A DNA stretch of 11,022 nucleotides from Neolecta irregularis DAH-3. Lineage: Eukaryota; Ascomycota; Neolectomycetes; Neolectales; Neolectaceae. Below are positions 1-8,753 of this stretch, one piece after another. Made by a program: the position numbers and the translations under genes. The stretch covers positions 64,001 through 75,022 of the forward strand of contig LXFE01000167.1 in the NCBI GenBank assembly GCA_001929475.1, written 5' to 3'. The notes beneath the pieces were generated by a model that was given only the letters and a program-made list of their open reading frames with translations, was not told the DNA's origin and did no database searches. Numbering within the stretch: position 1 is the first letter of the stretch; each line of letters starts with the position of its first letter.

Positions 1-3000
1 ATTAGACGAAGGCGATGGTCTCACTGACGTCCTTCTCAATAAAGAAGCTCTCAAGACGAACGAGGTGATTGTCATAGCAACTGGAGCGGAGGCGAAGACA
101 AGAACAGGGGAACCTGGTACTGTCAGGATCGGCGCTTTTGGCAATCCCCTCGCGGACGCTACTCTCGCTGTTGTAGACCCTGAGATTGGCGTTATTTGTC
201 CTCCACATATGATTGGTGAGATATGGGTACCAAATTTTATTTCAACGACCTTATCGATATAGGTAGATTCACCATCATTAAGCGCTGGATTTTGGGCATT
301 ACCAAAACATACATCTGATATATTTCATGCGAAACCTCTGACAAGACGCCCGGATGGCGGCACAGAAATATATAGACAAGAGTTCCTACGAACCGGATTT
401 CTGGGCTGTACTATTGAAGGAAAAGTCTTTGTATTGGGCATGTATGAGGATCGGCTACGCCAAAAGGTTGAATGGGTCGAAGATACCCAAGATATTATCG
501 AATACCGTTATCATTACACCAGTCATTTGGTCACTACTATCATGAAAAATATAAAAGGCGTTTTTGATTGGTACCAGCACTTCCTTTCTAATATTTAACT
601 CGATTATAGTGGCGCTTTCGATACTTTTGTGAATGAAGAGCATTTGCCAGTTATAATCATCGAAAGTCCTGTGGCTTCGACTACACCCATCACGCCATCA
701 TCTCCTCCAAAGCCACTCGATGTCACTCTCCTATCAAAATTAGCAGAACGAACAATCGAAATTTTACTTGACGAGCATCATGTCCGTGTTTATTGCGTTC
801 TCCTTACTGCGCCCAATACTTTGCCGCGGGTCTTCAAAAATGGGCGAAAAGAAATTGGAAATATGCTCTCACGTAAAGAATTCGAAGCTGGAGCACTCCC
901 TTGTGTATATATCAAATTCGCTGTCGAAAGGGCTGTGTTGAATTTGCCTATTGGTGAGGATCCAGTTGGTGGAGTTTGGAGCCCAGAGGCAACGTACCAC
1001 CGACAGGAATCGCTCGCTTTCGAGGAACGCCAGTATAGTGGAGTTGATCAACGTGATATTGTTATTGACGAAAGAACATCACTGCAGTTGAACACATTTG
1101 AGAGTATTGTTGATCTGCTCCAATGGAGAGTTTCTCGTCAAACGGAAGAACTTTCCTACTGCACCATTGACAGTCGAGGCAAAGAAGGCAAAGGTACGAC
1201 TTGGAAGAAATTGGATATGAAAATTGCGGCCGTTGCCCACTACCTCAAAACGAAGGCCAATATATTCTCTGGGGAGCATGCTGTGCTGATGTATACGCAC
1301 TCAGAAGACTTCGTCTATGCAATACATGCATGCTTTTGTTTGGGTATTACAGCAATTCCAATAGCACCCGTCGATCCTAACCGTCTTTCCGAGGACGTCC
1401 CTGCTCTGCTTAGTGTTATACGCGACTATAGCATCAAGGCTATATTGGTGAATGCGGATATTGAGCATTTAATCAAGGGAAAAGCAATTTCTCAACACCT
1501 GAAACAGTCTGTTGTTGCGGCTCGTCTCACCTTGCCTCCTATATATAATACATCTAAACCACCGAAACAGATTAAAGGCTGCAAAGAACTGGGAATGACG
1601 ATCCGCCATGAATGGGTCCTGCCATCGTATCCAGCGTTGATTTGGGCTTATTGGACACCGGACCAACGAAGAATAGCAGTACAACTCGGGCATGATACAA
1701 TCTTATCATTGTGTAAAGTACAAAAGGAAACCTGTCAGATGGTCAGTTCGCGACCTCTTCTTGGTTGTGTACGAAGTACGAGTGGCATTGGGTTTCTCCA
1801 TACTTGCTTAATGGGTATTTACGTTGGTACAGAGTTGCTGAGGAATTTGAGAAATGACATATACAGGAACCTCGACATACTTGGTTTCACCTGTGGATTA
1901 TGCGGCAAACCCAGCCCTACTTTTGAATTGTATGGCTCGGTACAAAACCAAGGACACATACGCTACTCCCCAGATGCTGGACCATGCAATCCAGACAACT
2001 CCAGTCAAAGGAATCTCATTGCATGAAATAAAAAACCTCATGATTTCATTTGAAGGAAGACCTCGAACCAATATGTGTAGGGGGTCTCTACAGTTTTGTG
2101 CTGACATATATAGTTCAACTTGTCAGAACGCACTTTTCGTCCGCATATCTAGACTACACGGCCATCAATACAACGTATAGTCATGTCCTAAATCCTATGA
2201 TCGCAACTCGATCTTATATGTGCATCGAACCTATTGAATTATATCTGTCCGCACGAGCACTTCGTCGCGGGGTTATAGAAGTCACCAGTCCAGATGAAGA
2301 TCGGTTTGGTTTATTAGTTCACGACTCTGGCATGGTATGATTGACCAAGACTGATTAGTTTGATTCAATGCATAGGTTCCTGTGTCTACCCAGGTAGCTA
2401 TTGTCAATCCTGGGACATGCTGTCTCTGTCGTGTAGGCGAGTTCGGTGAGATATGGGTTGCATCTGATGCTTGTGCAAAAAGCTTTTATGGTTCTCGAGA
2501 TGCCTTTGATCTCGAGAGATTTCGAGGTAGATTAGTTGATGGAGATCCACGGATTATCTATGTTCGTACGGGTGATCTCGGTTTTTTGCATAACGTATCG
2601 AGACCCATTGGACCAGGGGGCGCTGTTGTCGATATGCAAACTTTATTTGTGTTAGGCAGTATCGGCGAAACGTTTGAGGTAAATGGCCTCAACCACTTCC
2701 CCGTCGATATTGAACATACCATTGAACGATCTCATAAGAATATTGTAGGGGGTGGAAGGTTAGTACCTCCATCTTAACCCGCAATCTCACGTTCAAGTGC
2801 TGTTTTCCAGGCTGGGGGAAGCGTTGTTGTCCTAGTTGAAGTGGTGAAGGCCGAGCATTTGGCTTCTCTAGTTCCTGTAATTGTCAATGCGATACTCGAC
2901 GAACACCAACTGATCGTCGATACTGTTGCATTTGTTGCTTTGGGTGAATTTCCCAGGTCTCGACTTGGCGAAAAACAACGAGGCAAGATATTAGCGAATT

Positions 3001-3242
3001 GGGTGTCAAGGAGATTGTATGTCTCAATGTTTTTCCTAGCTGTCTACTCACAAGATAGATACCCGGTTGCAAGATATGCTGTTCGAGAGCTAGAGCGATC
3101 GGACAACAGTGGGCCTGAAAGTGCCACAGATATAACTCCAAACCAAGAGGATCAAAAATTATTTCCAGAGGGATACAAGGCCGTCCCGGATGGTTCAGAA
3201 CCGTTCGTACAGGGTCTTGGTATTGATGCGTTCATTCGTTAA
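1..3242 (+). CDS. CMR2: DIP2/Cmr2-type FAAL-like adenylating-domain protein, C-terminal part (5' end outside window)
   Basis: Exons read as 2-226, 263-570, 610-1826, 1867-2076, 2114-2334, 2376-2758, 2798-3016 and 3059-3242, giving 988 visible residues. The seven introns are 36, 39, 40, 37, 41, 39 and 42 nt. Each splice restores family sequence, for example GEIW|VDSPSLSAGFWALP, GIYVG|TSTYLVSPVDYAANP and GMVPVSTQVAIVNPG. The first ~180 residues are the end of the first adenylating (FAAL-like) domain. From about residue 335 a second one follows, with RPLLGCVRSTSGIGFLHTCL, KDTYATPQMLDHA, NPMIATRSYMCIEPIEL and SRLGEKQRGKILANWVSRRL. This matches the fungal relatives of animal DIP2 (S. cerevisiae Cmr2/YOR093C, S. 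pombe Mug62). Family knowledge: DIP2 proteins descend from fatty acyl-AMP ligases and control a subset of diacylglycerols. The classical P-loop of adenylate-forming enzymes is not evident, which is normal here. The N-terminal ~third to half of the protein is outside the window. Stops seen between ORF pieces all lie in introns, so I do not call it a pseudogene. Confidence 0.93.
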
Positions 3243-3344
3243 CGACCCACGAGAAACTGGGCAATGTATAGGTGTTTTTTTCCTCGCTCTTTTGAGGCGT
3301 TCGGTTGTAGTGAAGGTTAGATATATTGTCATTTAGAGCGATAT

Positions 3345-4089
3345 TTAAAGCACGGTACTATTTTCCACTACCCATTGCATTCCTTTGGCAAGATTTTTGC
3401 CGGTGACTGCACTACATGGCAGTATATGGTGATTATGTGTTTTTATATTGCGTAGATCGAGTCTCTGTGCACGGGTCATCTTGATGAAATCTCGAAATAG
3501 CATACATTTTGTATTTCACTGCATTGCATACCGCCGGCAATGTCTGTCTTGTTACAAAGTACGAGAAGACCGGCTCCCATGAGGCGCTGCAAGGTTTCAG
3601 CATCCATATATTAATACGAGAAATACTTCCTCCTGAAGCAGATTATGAAGCTCGTGTCTGCAATCTTCAATGCGAAGACGGTCTGTAGAATCAACGACCC
3701 ACACTACAACATCTGTTTTTTCAAAGTAATTCCTCCAATAACCACGTAGAGATTTCTGGCCGCCTACATCCCCTTGGATAAGTTCACAGGCGACAACAGA
3801 ACACAATACAAATATTGAGTTTGTAACCCTGAAATTCAAGGCTTTTGATATTGAACCCGAGTGTTGGACTTTTCAAATAAGATTACATGGTTACACATGT
3901 ATATTTCTCAAACCTGACTGTTGAAATATCTTCCCCGCTGATCTTTTTCAGGATTGTAGTCTTGCCTATAAAACCGGTAAACTGACCATCGATATAAAGA
4001 TGAATACCCGCGGAATCAAGCCCGAGCATTAAGACTCTGAGTTCCTTCTCTTTCAGACGCTGTTTTTTCAAAATTGTATGTAAGCCCAT
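3345..4089 (-). CDS. ARL2: ARL2-type small GTPase (Cin4/Alp41), tubulin-folding regulator
   Basis: Six exons on the minus strand: 4008-4089, 3914-3965, 3810-3868, 3627-3772, 3506-3586 and 3345-3464 (179 residues; the family has about 184). Introns are 42, 45, 37, 40 and 41 nt. The start MGLHTILKK is the usual ARL2 N terminus. Visible GTPase motifs are the P-loop GLDSAGKTT at residues 23-31 (split by intron 1), PTLGFN at 46-51, WDVGGQ at 65-70, NKTD at 125-128 and CSAVTG from 157. Family knowledge: ARL2 (yeast Cin4, fission yeast Alp41) works with tubulin cofactors in making alpha/beta-tubulin dimers and controls microtubule stability. Oddities: two residues seem absent at the last exon junction (IQN|RLDL where relatives read roughly IQEALELD), so that junction is the least certain, and the C terminus is a few residues short. 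The gene is convergent with the DIP2 gene (102 nt between stops) and divergent from RPB12. Confidence 0.93.
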
Positions 4090-4160
4090 ATGTTGATGTA
4101 GGAGATGTAGATTTTGTCCGATCAACCATCCTCACCTCCACCCAAAATTGTAACCACAGC
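4090..4160. promoter_or_regulatory. Shared bidirectional promoter between ARL2 and RPB12
   Basis: Only 71 nt separate the ARL2 start codon (minus strand) from the proposed RPB12 start codon (plus strand), so both 5' UTRs and core promoters must lie here or overlap the neighbouring coding exons. No clear TATA box is visible. This is inferred from the gene layout, and it weakens if RPB12 has an upstream exon. Confidence 0.45.
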
Positions 4161-4458
4161 ATGGAAAGAGCAGGCGCCAAAGGTCTCTCAAGACCAGTCC
4201 CTTTTGCTATGGTCTATATTTGTGCAGGTTCGTGTTCCTTGAAGGCACAGATGTCTGACCAGAGACTGCCGGGCCAAAATATCTATTCAGTCAGGAGAAT
4301 CTGTTCGGTGCAGGGATTGCGGTCATCGTGTAATGTATGTTTTCAACTGGTAACAGGCAGTTTTGGTCTAATTTATAGGTACAAACAGCGGACAAAACGA
4401 GTGGGTGAGTACTTTTCCTGCTATTGAACTCATTACAGTTCAATTTATGGCCCGCTAA
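4161..4458 (+). CDS. RPB12: RNA polymerase I/II/III shared subunit RPB12 (Rpc10/RPABC4)
   Basis: Four small exons, 4161-4227, 4265-4334, 4379-4404 and 4439-4458, encode 60 residues (relatives 60-70). Introns are 37, 44 and 34 nt. The spliced protein contains MVYICADCRAKISIQSGE, then VRCRDCGHRVMYKQRTKR, then VVQFMAR at the stop. The zinc ribbon C-x2-C...C-x2-C is complete (CADC and CRDC), and the MYKxRTKR block is diagnostic of this subunit. Family knowledge: RPB12 is present in all three nuclear RNA polymerases and helps anchor the assembly platform of the second-largest subunit. Exons 3 and 4 are only 26 and 20 nt. The usual C-terminal VQFEAR reads VQFMAR here. The start at 4161 (MERAGAKGLSRP...) is the first in-frame ATG with a reasonable context; the N-terminal tail is poorly conserved in the family, so an upstream exon cannot be excluded. 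Confidence 0.9.
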
Positions 4459-4729
4459 ATTCCCGATCATAGAAGTGCGTTGTGTTGGCCCAAGTCTATG
4501 TGACCATGAGCCGGGGATCTGGGGCTAGGGCTTTATGAATACATTTGTAGGTATAACCACTTGGAGTGATCGTAAGTAGTTTAGTATCCTACCGTGCACA
4601 ACTGACTTGAACTCCAAAATGCAGATTTTTGTAAAATTTAGCAATATTGGCCTTATGCAAATTTATTTCTATTTCCATCATACAAAACGTGACGCTAGGA
4701 TATACTGATCGCAAATCGTGCAATCTCAG
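4459..4729. other. Intergenic region, RPB12 3' end to SDO1 5' end
   Basis: About 270 nt separate two plus-strand genes. It must hold the RPB12 3' UTR and the SDO1 promoter and leader. No tRNA or other gene is visible. A GTAAGT at 4572 followed by an ACTGAC near 4599 and an AG at 4624 could be a 5' UTR intron of 53 nt, longer than any coding intron in the window; this is weak. Confidence 0.4.
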
Positions 4730-5679
4730 ATGGTTGGTATAAATCAACCTTCCAACCAAATCAAGTATGCATATTCCATCCGAATTAGTCATTCTTAATG
4801 ACAGGCTTACAAATGTTTCCATTGTACGACTTCGAAAGGGTGGGAAACGGTTCGAGGCTGCCTGTTATAGGAATAAAGTATTGGAATGGCGGTCAGGCGT
4901 GTATGCTATATCTCGAGACTGTGGCGCTCACTGGTACCAGAGAGTCTGATATTGATGAAGTATTGCAGATACACAGTGTCTTCATCAACGTGGGTAAAGG
5001 GCAGGTTGCCTCACAAGAAGATCTCAGAAAATGTTTTGGTTCAGATGACATTGAAAAGATTCTTCTTGAAGTAAGTTTAACAATACCGTGTGCTGAATGC
5101 TCACGATCAAGATCCTCAAGAAAGGCGAACTGCAAGTTGGCGAGAAGGAAAGATCACATCAAATGGAGAATCTACAAAAGGATATTATTCTGACAATATC
5201 CTCTAAATGCGTTGACCCCCGTACGAAGCGGCCTTATACAGTCGGAATCATCGAAAAGGCGATTGGCGAAATTGGATTTAGCATAAATATTGGAAAAAGT
5301 GCAAAGTCTCAAGCATGTTGTTGAGTCATTCTGGTCCTAATTCCCAGGCTTTAGAAGCGATCAAGCAACTCCAAGAAAAGGCCATTCTCCCTATAACACG
5401 CGCCAGAATGAGGGTTCGTATAATCTGTGATATGAAGGAAGGCAAACGATTACACGAGAGATTGGTAGCCCTCGCGGCTGATATCGAAAGTGAGGATTGG
5501 AGTAATTCCTACGAAATGGTACATTTGATACAGTTTGATACTGAGCCCTGTAGATAGCTTCAATTGATCCTGGAAACTACCGAGCCATTGGAGATCTTCT
5601 CAGGGAGGAGAGTCACGGTAGGGGTCAGGTGGAAGTTTTGGACCTGCGAGATGCTGTCGACGGGGATGAAGTCTTTTGA
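4730..5679 (+). CDS. SDO1: SBDS-family ribosome maturation factor SDO1
   Basis: Six exons, 4730-4764, 4805-4900, 4941-5070, 5112-5312, 5348-5518 and 5554-5679, encode 252 residues (yeast Sdo1 has 250). Introns are 40, 40, 41, 35 and 35 nt. The 35-nt first exon gives [12 protein letters not shown], and splicing joins it to [17 protein letters not shown], matching the yeast N terminus; starting instead at the ATG inside intron 1 would lose this match. The N-terminal FYSH domain spans about residues 1-95, including [11 protein letters not shown]. Domain II carries the hallmark [12 protein letters not shown], and domain III ends with IDPGNYR and a [10 protein letters not shown] stretch. Family knowledge: SBDS/Sdo1, with the GTPase Efl1, releases Tif6/eIF6 from pre-60S ribosomal subunits in the cytoplasm. 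Intron 4 is of GC-AG type. Intron 5 (5519-5553) was placed by frame: it joins YEM to IASIDPG, aligning with relatives without a gap. Confidence 0.94.
5313..5347 (+). other. GC-AG intron of SDO1 (35 nt)
   Basis: The sequence starts GCATGT and ends CCCAG, with a CCTAAT branch-like motif about 8 nt before the acceptor. Unspliced, the frame meets a TGA within four codons. Removal joins KSAKSQ to ALEAIKQL in the SBDS alignment. No GT donor in the neighbourhood restores the frame, so a GC donor is the only simple reading. Confidence 0.75.
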
Positions 5680-5732
5680 GTAGAAAATTGAAGCAGACTG
5701 TGAATACGATATTGGAGTAATATAAATATTCA

Positions 5733-6090
5733 TCAAAAGTCAAGGGAAAATCGATAGTTGTATCCGGAACCTCTTCCATCCTTCTCAGTATTGATGTCTG
5801 CTGCGCCCATTATTATATTTCTGCATGAGGGAGTGGAATGAAGTAGATCAATTTTCTCAGATCTCACCTCATCTTTGCTCCATTTACTATTCTCGGGAAC
5901 TGTGGTAAAGAGCTGAAGAACGACAACCATTCTTCAAGGCCTTGTTGCTTTAGAAACAAGTTTTATATCTTGCAAGATTCATTGAACCTTTTGATTACGG
6001 AGAGTAAGCTCAACGCCAAAAGTATAATAAGACCAGGTAAACCCAAGTGTTGTAACTCCGTACAGGGACATACCTAGCCTGAAGGCTAGG
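5733..6090 (-). CDS. Possible small multi-exon gene, unrecognised (exon model uncertain)
   Basis: I do not recognise this gene and give it low confidence. On the minus strand a segment ending at 5733 reads NIIMGAADINTEKDG and finishes GYNYRFSLDF before a stop. It is preceded by an intron-like 47-nt block (5821-5867, GTGAGA...GCAG), which would join it to an open segment reading LEEWLSFFSSLPQFPRIV (about 5868-5940). Further upstream, one frame gives a strongly hydrophobic piece (LGLPGLIILLALSLLSVIKR, about 5980-6040), while another starts MSLYGVTTLGFTWSYYTF at about 6087. These are in different frames and I could not join them into one convincing model. A minus-strand gene here would fit the compact layout (54 nt from the SDO1 stop) and would encode a small, possibly membrane-anchored protein. 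Chance open frames in AT-rich DNA are the alternative. Confidence 0.25.
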
Positions 6091-6093
6091 TAT
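6070..6093. repeat. Perfect inverted repeat, 10-bp arms, 4-nt loop
   Basis: The arms ATACCTAGCC and GGCTAGGTAT are exact reverse complements around a TGAA loop. It lies in the unresolved AT-rich stretch, next to an AT-rich run (TATAATATATATTAT). It could form a stem-loop in DNA or RNA; no function is evident. Confidence 0.7.
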
Positions 6094-6521
6094 AATATAT
6101 ATTATGCCACCAACGCCTGGTTAGTGTATTGGTTGGGTTATCCTTACACTTTCAGCGAGATATCATCCTCTGAACATTGATGAGTTTAGAGGTCAATTTC
6201 TCAAGTGTCCTGAATAATACATCTTGTTAAATTAGGATCTTAGCTTGAAAACAACGGTAAGCCAAGTGTGTTTCAAAGGAATATAGGCTATTGTACTATA
6301 ATGAATATGTAAGAAAATAATCACGCTATAGGCATCAATAATGGATCAAATCCGTAAATAACCCTATATTATCATAATTAGAACGGTAAAAAAGAGCTTC
6401 GCTAGAGAAGGGTTAACTAGATTGAAAATTCCGACAAGAGATGTTTTTAGATGACACGAGTATGCTATCGCTCTAGAATTTGTATTGAAAAACTAGAATT
6501 TCTTGAAAACAATTGAATACT

Positions 6522-8711
6522 CTAGTCGCTGTCTGAAGATTCCGAGTCGCTTGGGTCCTCTTCGCTTTCGCCAGAGCTGGAATCATCGTCAGAGCTTTCC
6601 TCCGTCTTTCTAGATTTTCTGACTGGTTGGCCTTTCATGTGATTTAATTGGCCGGCTATCGAATCTAGGGTGAGAAACATACTCCAAGGAACGAACCCTC
6701 ATCAGGCTCAGAAATCTCATCATCTGGGACGATCTCTTGCAGTTTGCTAGCTTCTTCGATATGAAGCTGCACGTTCAAGATATGATCAGTGCCGAGATAA
6801 CTGTCACTTTTGATATAACCCTGGAAAGTATACACACCAGGACTTTGGGGAACTTGAAACTGAAGGCTCATAGTCTCGACTTGAGAACCAACACTGGGAG
6901 CAAGGGTTGGCGGTACAATTAGTCTATCCTGCTTGGCGTCGCTGATGAAAATCCAATAACGGGGAATATGTTGCTTGGGATAAAGTGGAGCATGTGCTTG
7001 CTCGTTCTTGTCTGGTTTTTTACTCTTTGACAATATTTGATGTGTTTCCGCGTTTTCCGCGTCCTTGTCAACTAAATCCGATTCAGCAACAGGTATCTTT
7101 TGTCCGGGAACAAGAGTTCGTGCGCGAACGATAAACTGGACAATGGCGCCAGGTGCAACAATATTGTCACCGGGGACTTTATATAAGCAAAAGTCAGAAT
7201 GGGCATACCTTTGAAGTAAGAGTTGACGACATCAAGTAGTGGGATTTGTTTTGCAACGCTCATTGCCTCATTGTAGGCCTTGTCATCTAAATCCTCGAGT
7301 AAGAATCTCCGTTCAGAGTCTTCAAGTGACATCAAATCATCCACAGTCTGAATATCCGGCCGCCGACCGTGTATTTTGTCAACAATGTCTCTGGTGATGC
7401 CCGTGATTTGCAAGAGCGGGGAGCCACCGATAGGAATTGCTTGAATGATACTCTGGGATAGATTCATGGCGGTCAAGATTGGTTGCAAGTATCCGAATGC
7501 AAGGGCAATAGTTAAAAGACCTCGCTGGAGTCGGAGCGCATTGTCCAATAGAACATGTTGATCTAACCATTAAAAGAATTGAAGACATGCATACCCTTTT
7601 CCAAATCCTTTGATTGCAGTTGCACTCTGTTCAGATGGGCAGAGAGTAAAGCGAGCGACTTTTTAGCCCATGCTTGATCTTTTCCTTTGACGTTAAGGGA
7701 ACTGTCTGCCCGATGAGCCAAAGTCTTGACCTGCAGCTCTGAGAGACCGTTGTTCCTGTACGCGACTCTATATTCATCGCTCAAAGCAATCATGTCCGTT
7801 GCCGTGCCCGGGTCAATATGATCGCTGAAATTGCGAAAAAAAGTTTCGGCAGATCTGATTCGAATACCGTCTTTTGTAAGTTGTTTACTGCCATTCCACC
7901 ATCGTCCCTAGCGGTCAACATATGGTTGAGGGAAAAACATACAACGTAATAAGGAAGCAAAACACCAATCAACAATGCATATAGTCCCAAAACATAAGCA
8001 CTGTTTTGGCCTTCAATAATCCATTTTGGAAGAGCAATGCCGACGCTAAAGTCTTGTTTGCCGTCAGGATGACCGAATTCTTCAAAATTCCTTCGAATGT
8101 CATCGTCAGTTAGACTGCAGGTTAACACAGTCTATTTGGCAGACGCACGCTTTATAAGCTTTAGTCAGCTCTACAAAATGGGCCACGAGGTCTTCCATGG
8201 TTTGATTTTCCAAGGGCTTGGCTTTGTCCGGGTGGCTATTTCAGTGGATGTGCGCAAGAGGACGGTACAATTTCAGACTTGCACGTTTGTAATGAGAGCG
8301 GATTTGTTGCGGGGTAGCGGACTGTAGTGAAAACAAGGACTAGTAAAGAGATACCAGAGAAATGCCGAGAATTTTGTAGGGATCCCAAAAGATGCTTTCG
8401 ATTTTGACGGTGGCGATGAGGTATGCCATGTACCCAAACAAAGCCCAACCCGCGGTCAGGAGAACCATTCTAGGGGTGAGAAGCATTGCGGGTGGGCGAT
8501 ACTTTTTAGTGAGTTTGAATGAAGTGGCGGCGAGTTTCAGGGAGGAGTATTTCTTGGAGCAGGTGGAACAGGAGCATGTAGGGGGATTGAGATGGGAGCC
8601 TGCGGGGGGCACGAACAGCCTGTAGGTAGCAGGAAACAACAGGAGGGCCAAAAAGGTGAGGATAAAGTAGGGAAAGAACTGGGCGTTCTCGTCATAGTTG
8701 TACTGGGACAT
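6522..8711 (-). CDS. SEC63: ER translocon J-domain protein SEC63
   Basis: Eight minus-strand exons, 8355-8711, 8269-8321, 8149-8235, 7943-8114, 7595-7907, 7209-7562, 6697-7176 and 6522-6664, encode 652 residues (S. cerevisiae 663, S. pombe 611). The seven introns are only 32-35 nt. The N terminus has a membrane segment (FPYFILTFLALLLFPATYRL) and a second near residues 85-110. The lumenal J domain starts at DPYKILGIS and has the catalytic HPDK at residues 138-141, created by splicing TT to C; it ends FEEFGHPDG. A third membrane segment (LYALLIGVLLPYYVGRWW) follows, then the cytosolic Brl domain and a very acidic serine-rich tail (EESSDDDSSSGESEEDPSDS) to the stop. Family knowledge: Sec63 recruits the Hsp70 Kar2/BiP to the Sec61 channel for post-translational import, and its acidic tail binds Sec62. 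The start codon lies only 42 nt from the stop of the upstream RBM39-like gene on the same strand. Confidence 0.95.
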
Positions 8712-8753
8712 TGTGGTGGAGGTTGAAATAAGAGAACCAATTTTAATTTTCTA

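Larger units (their letters stand above)
5680..6521. other. AT-rich stretch without a resolved gene
   Basis: About 840 nt lie between the stops of SDO1 (plus) and SEC63 (minus). It includes both 3' UTRs. No long open frame exists on either strand. The minus strand has several short open pieces with intron-like borders (see the candidate gene at 5733-6090 and the separate finding), plus a 10-bp perfect inverted repeat at 6070-6093. No tRNA, rRNA or transposon signature was recognised. The sequence from about 6340 to 6520 shows nothing I can name. Confidence 0.6.

Noticed and set aside
1-3242. The DIP2-like gene as a pseudogene broken by stops and frame changes
   Set aside because: Every stop or frame change falls within a 36-42 nt GT-AG block whose removal restores conserved family sequence.
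4074-4427. 117-residue plus-strand open frame as an independent gene
   Set aside because: It runs through RPB12 introns and exons in mixed frames; splicing gives a proper zinc-ribbon subunit instead.
4589-4822. 77-residue minus-strand open frame
   Set aside because: It overlaps the SDO1 start on the opposite strand and has no recognisable features.
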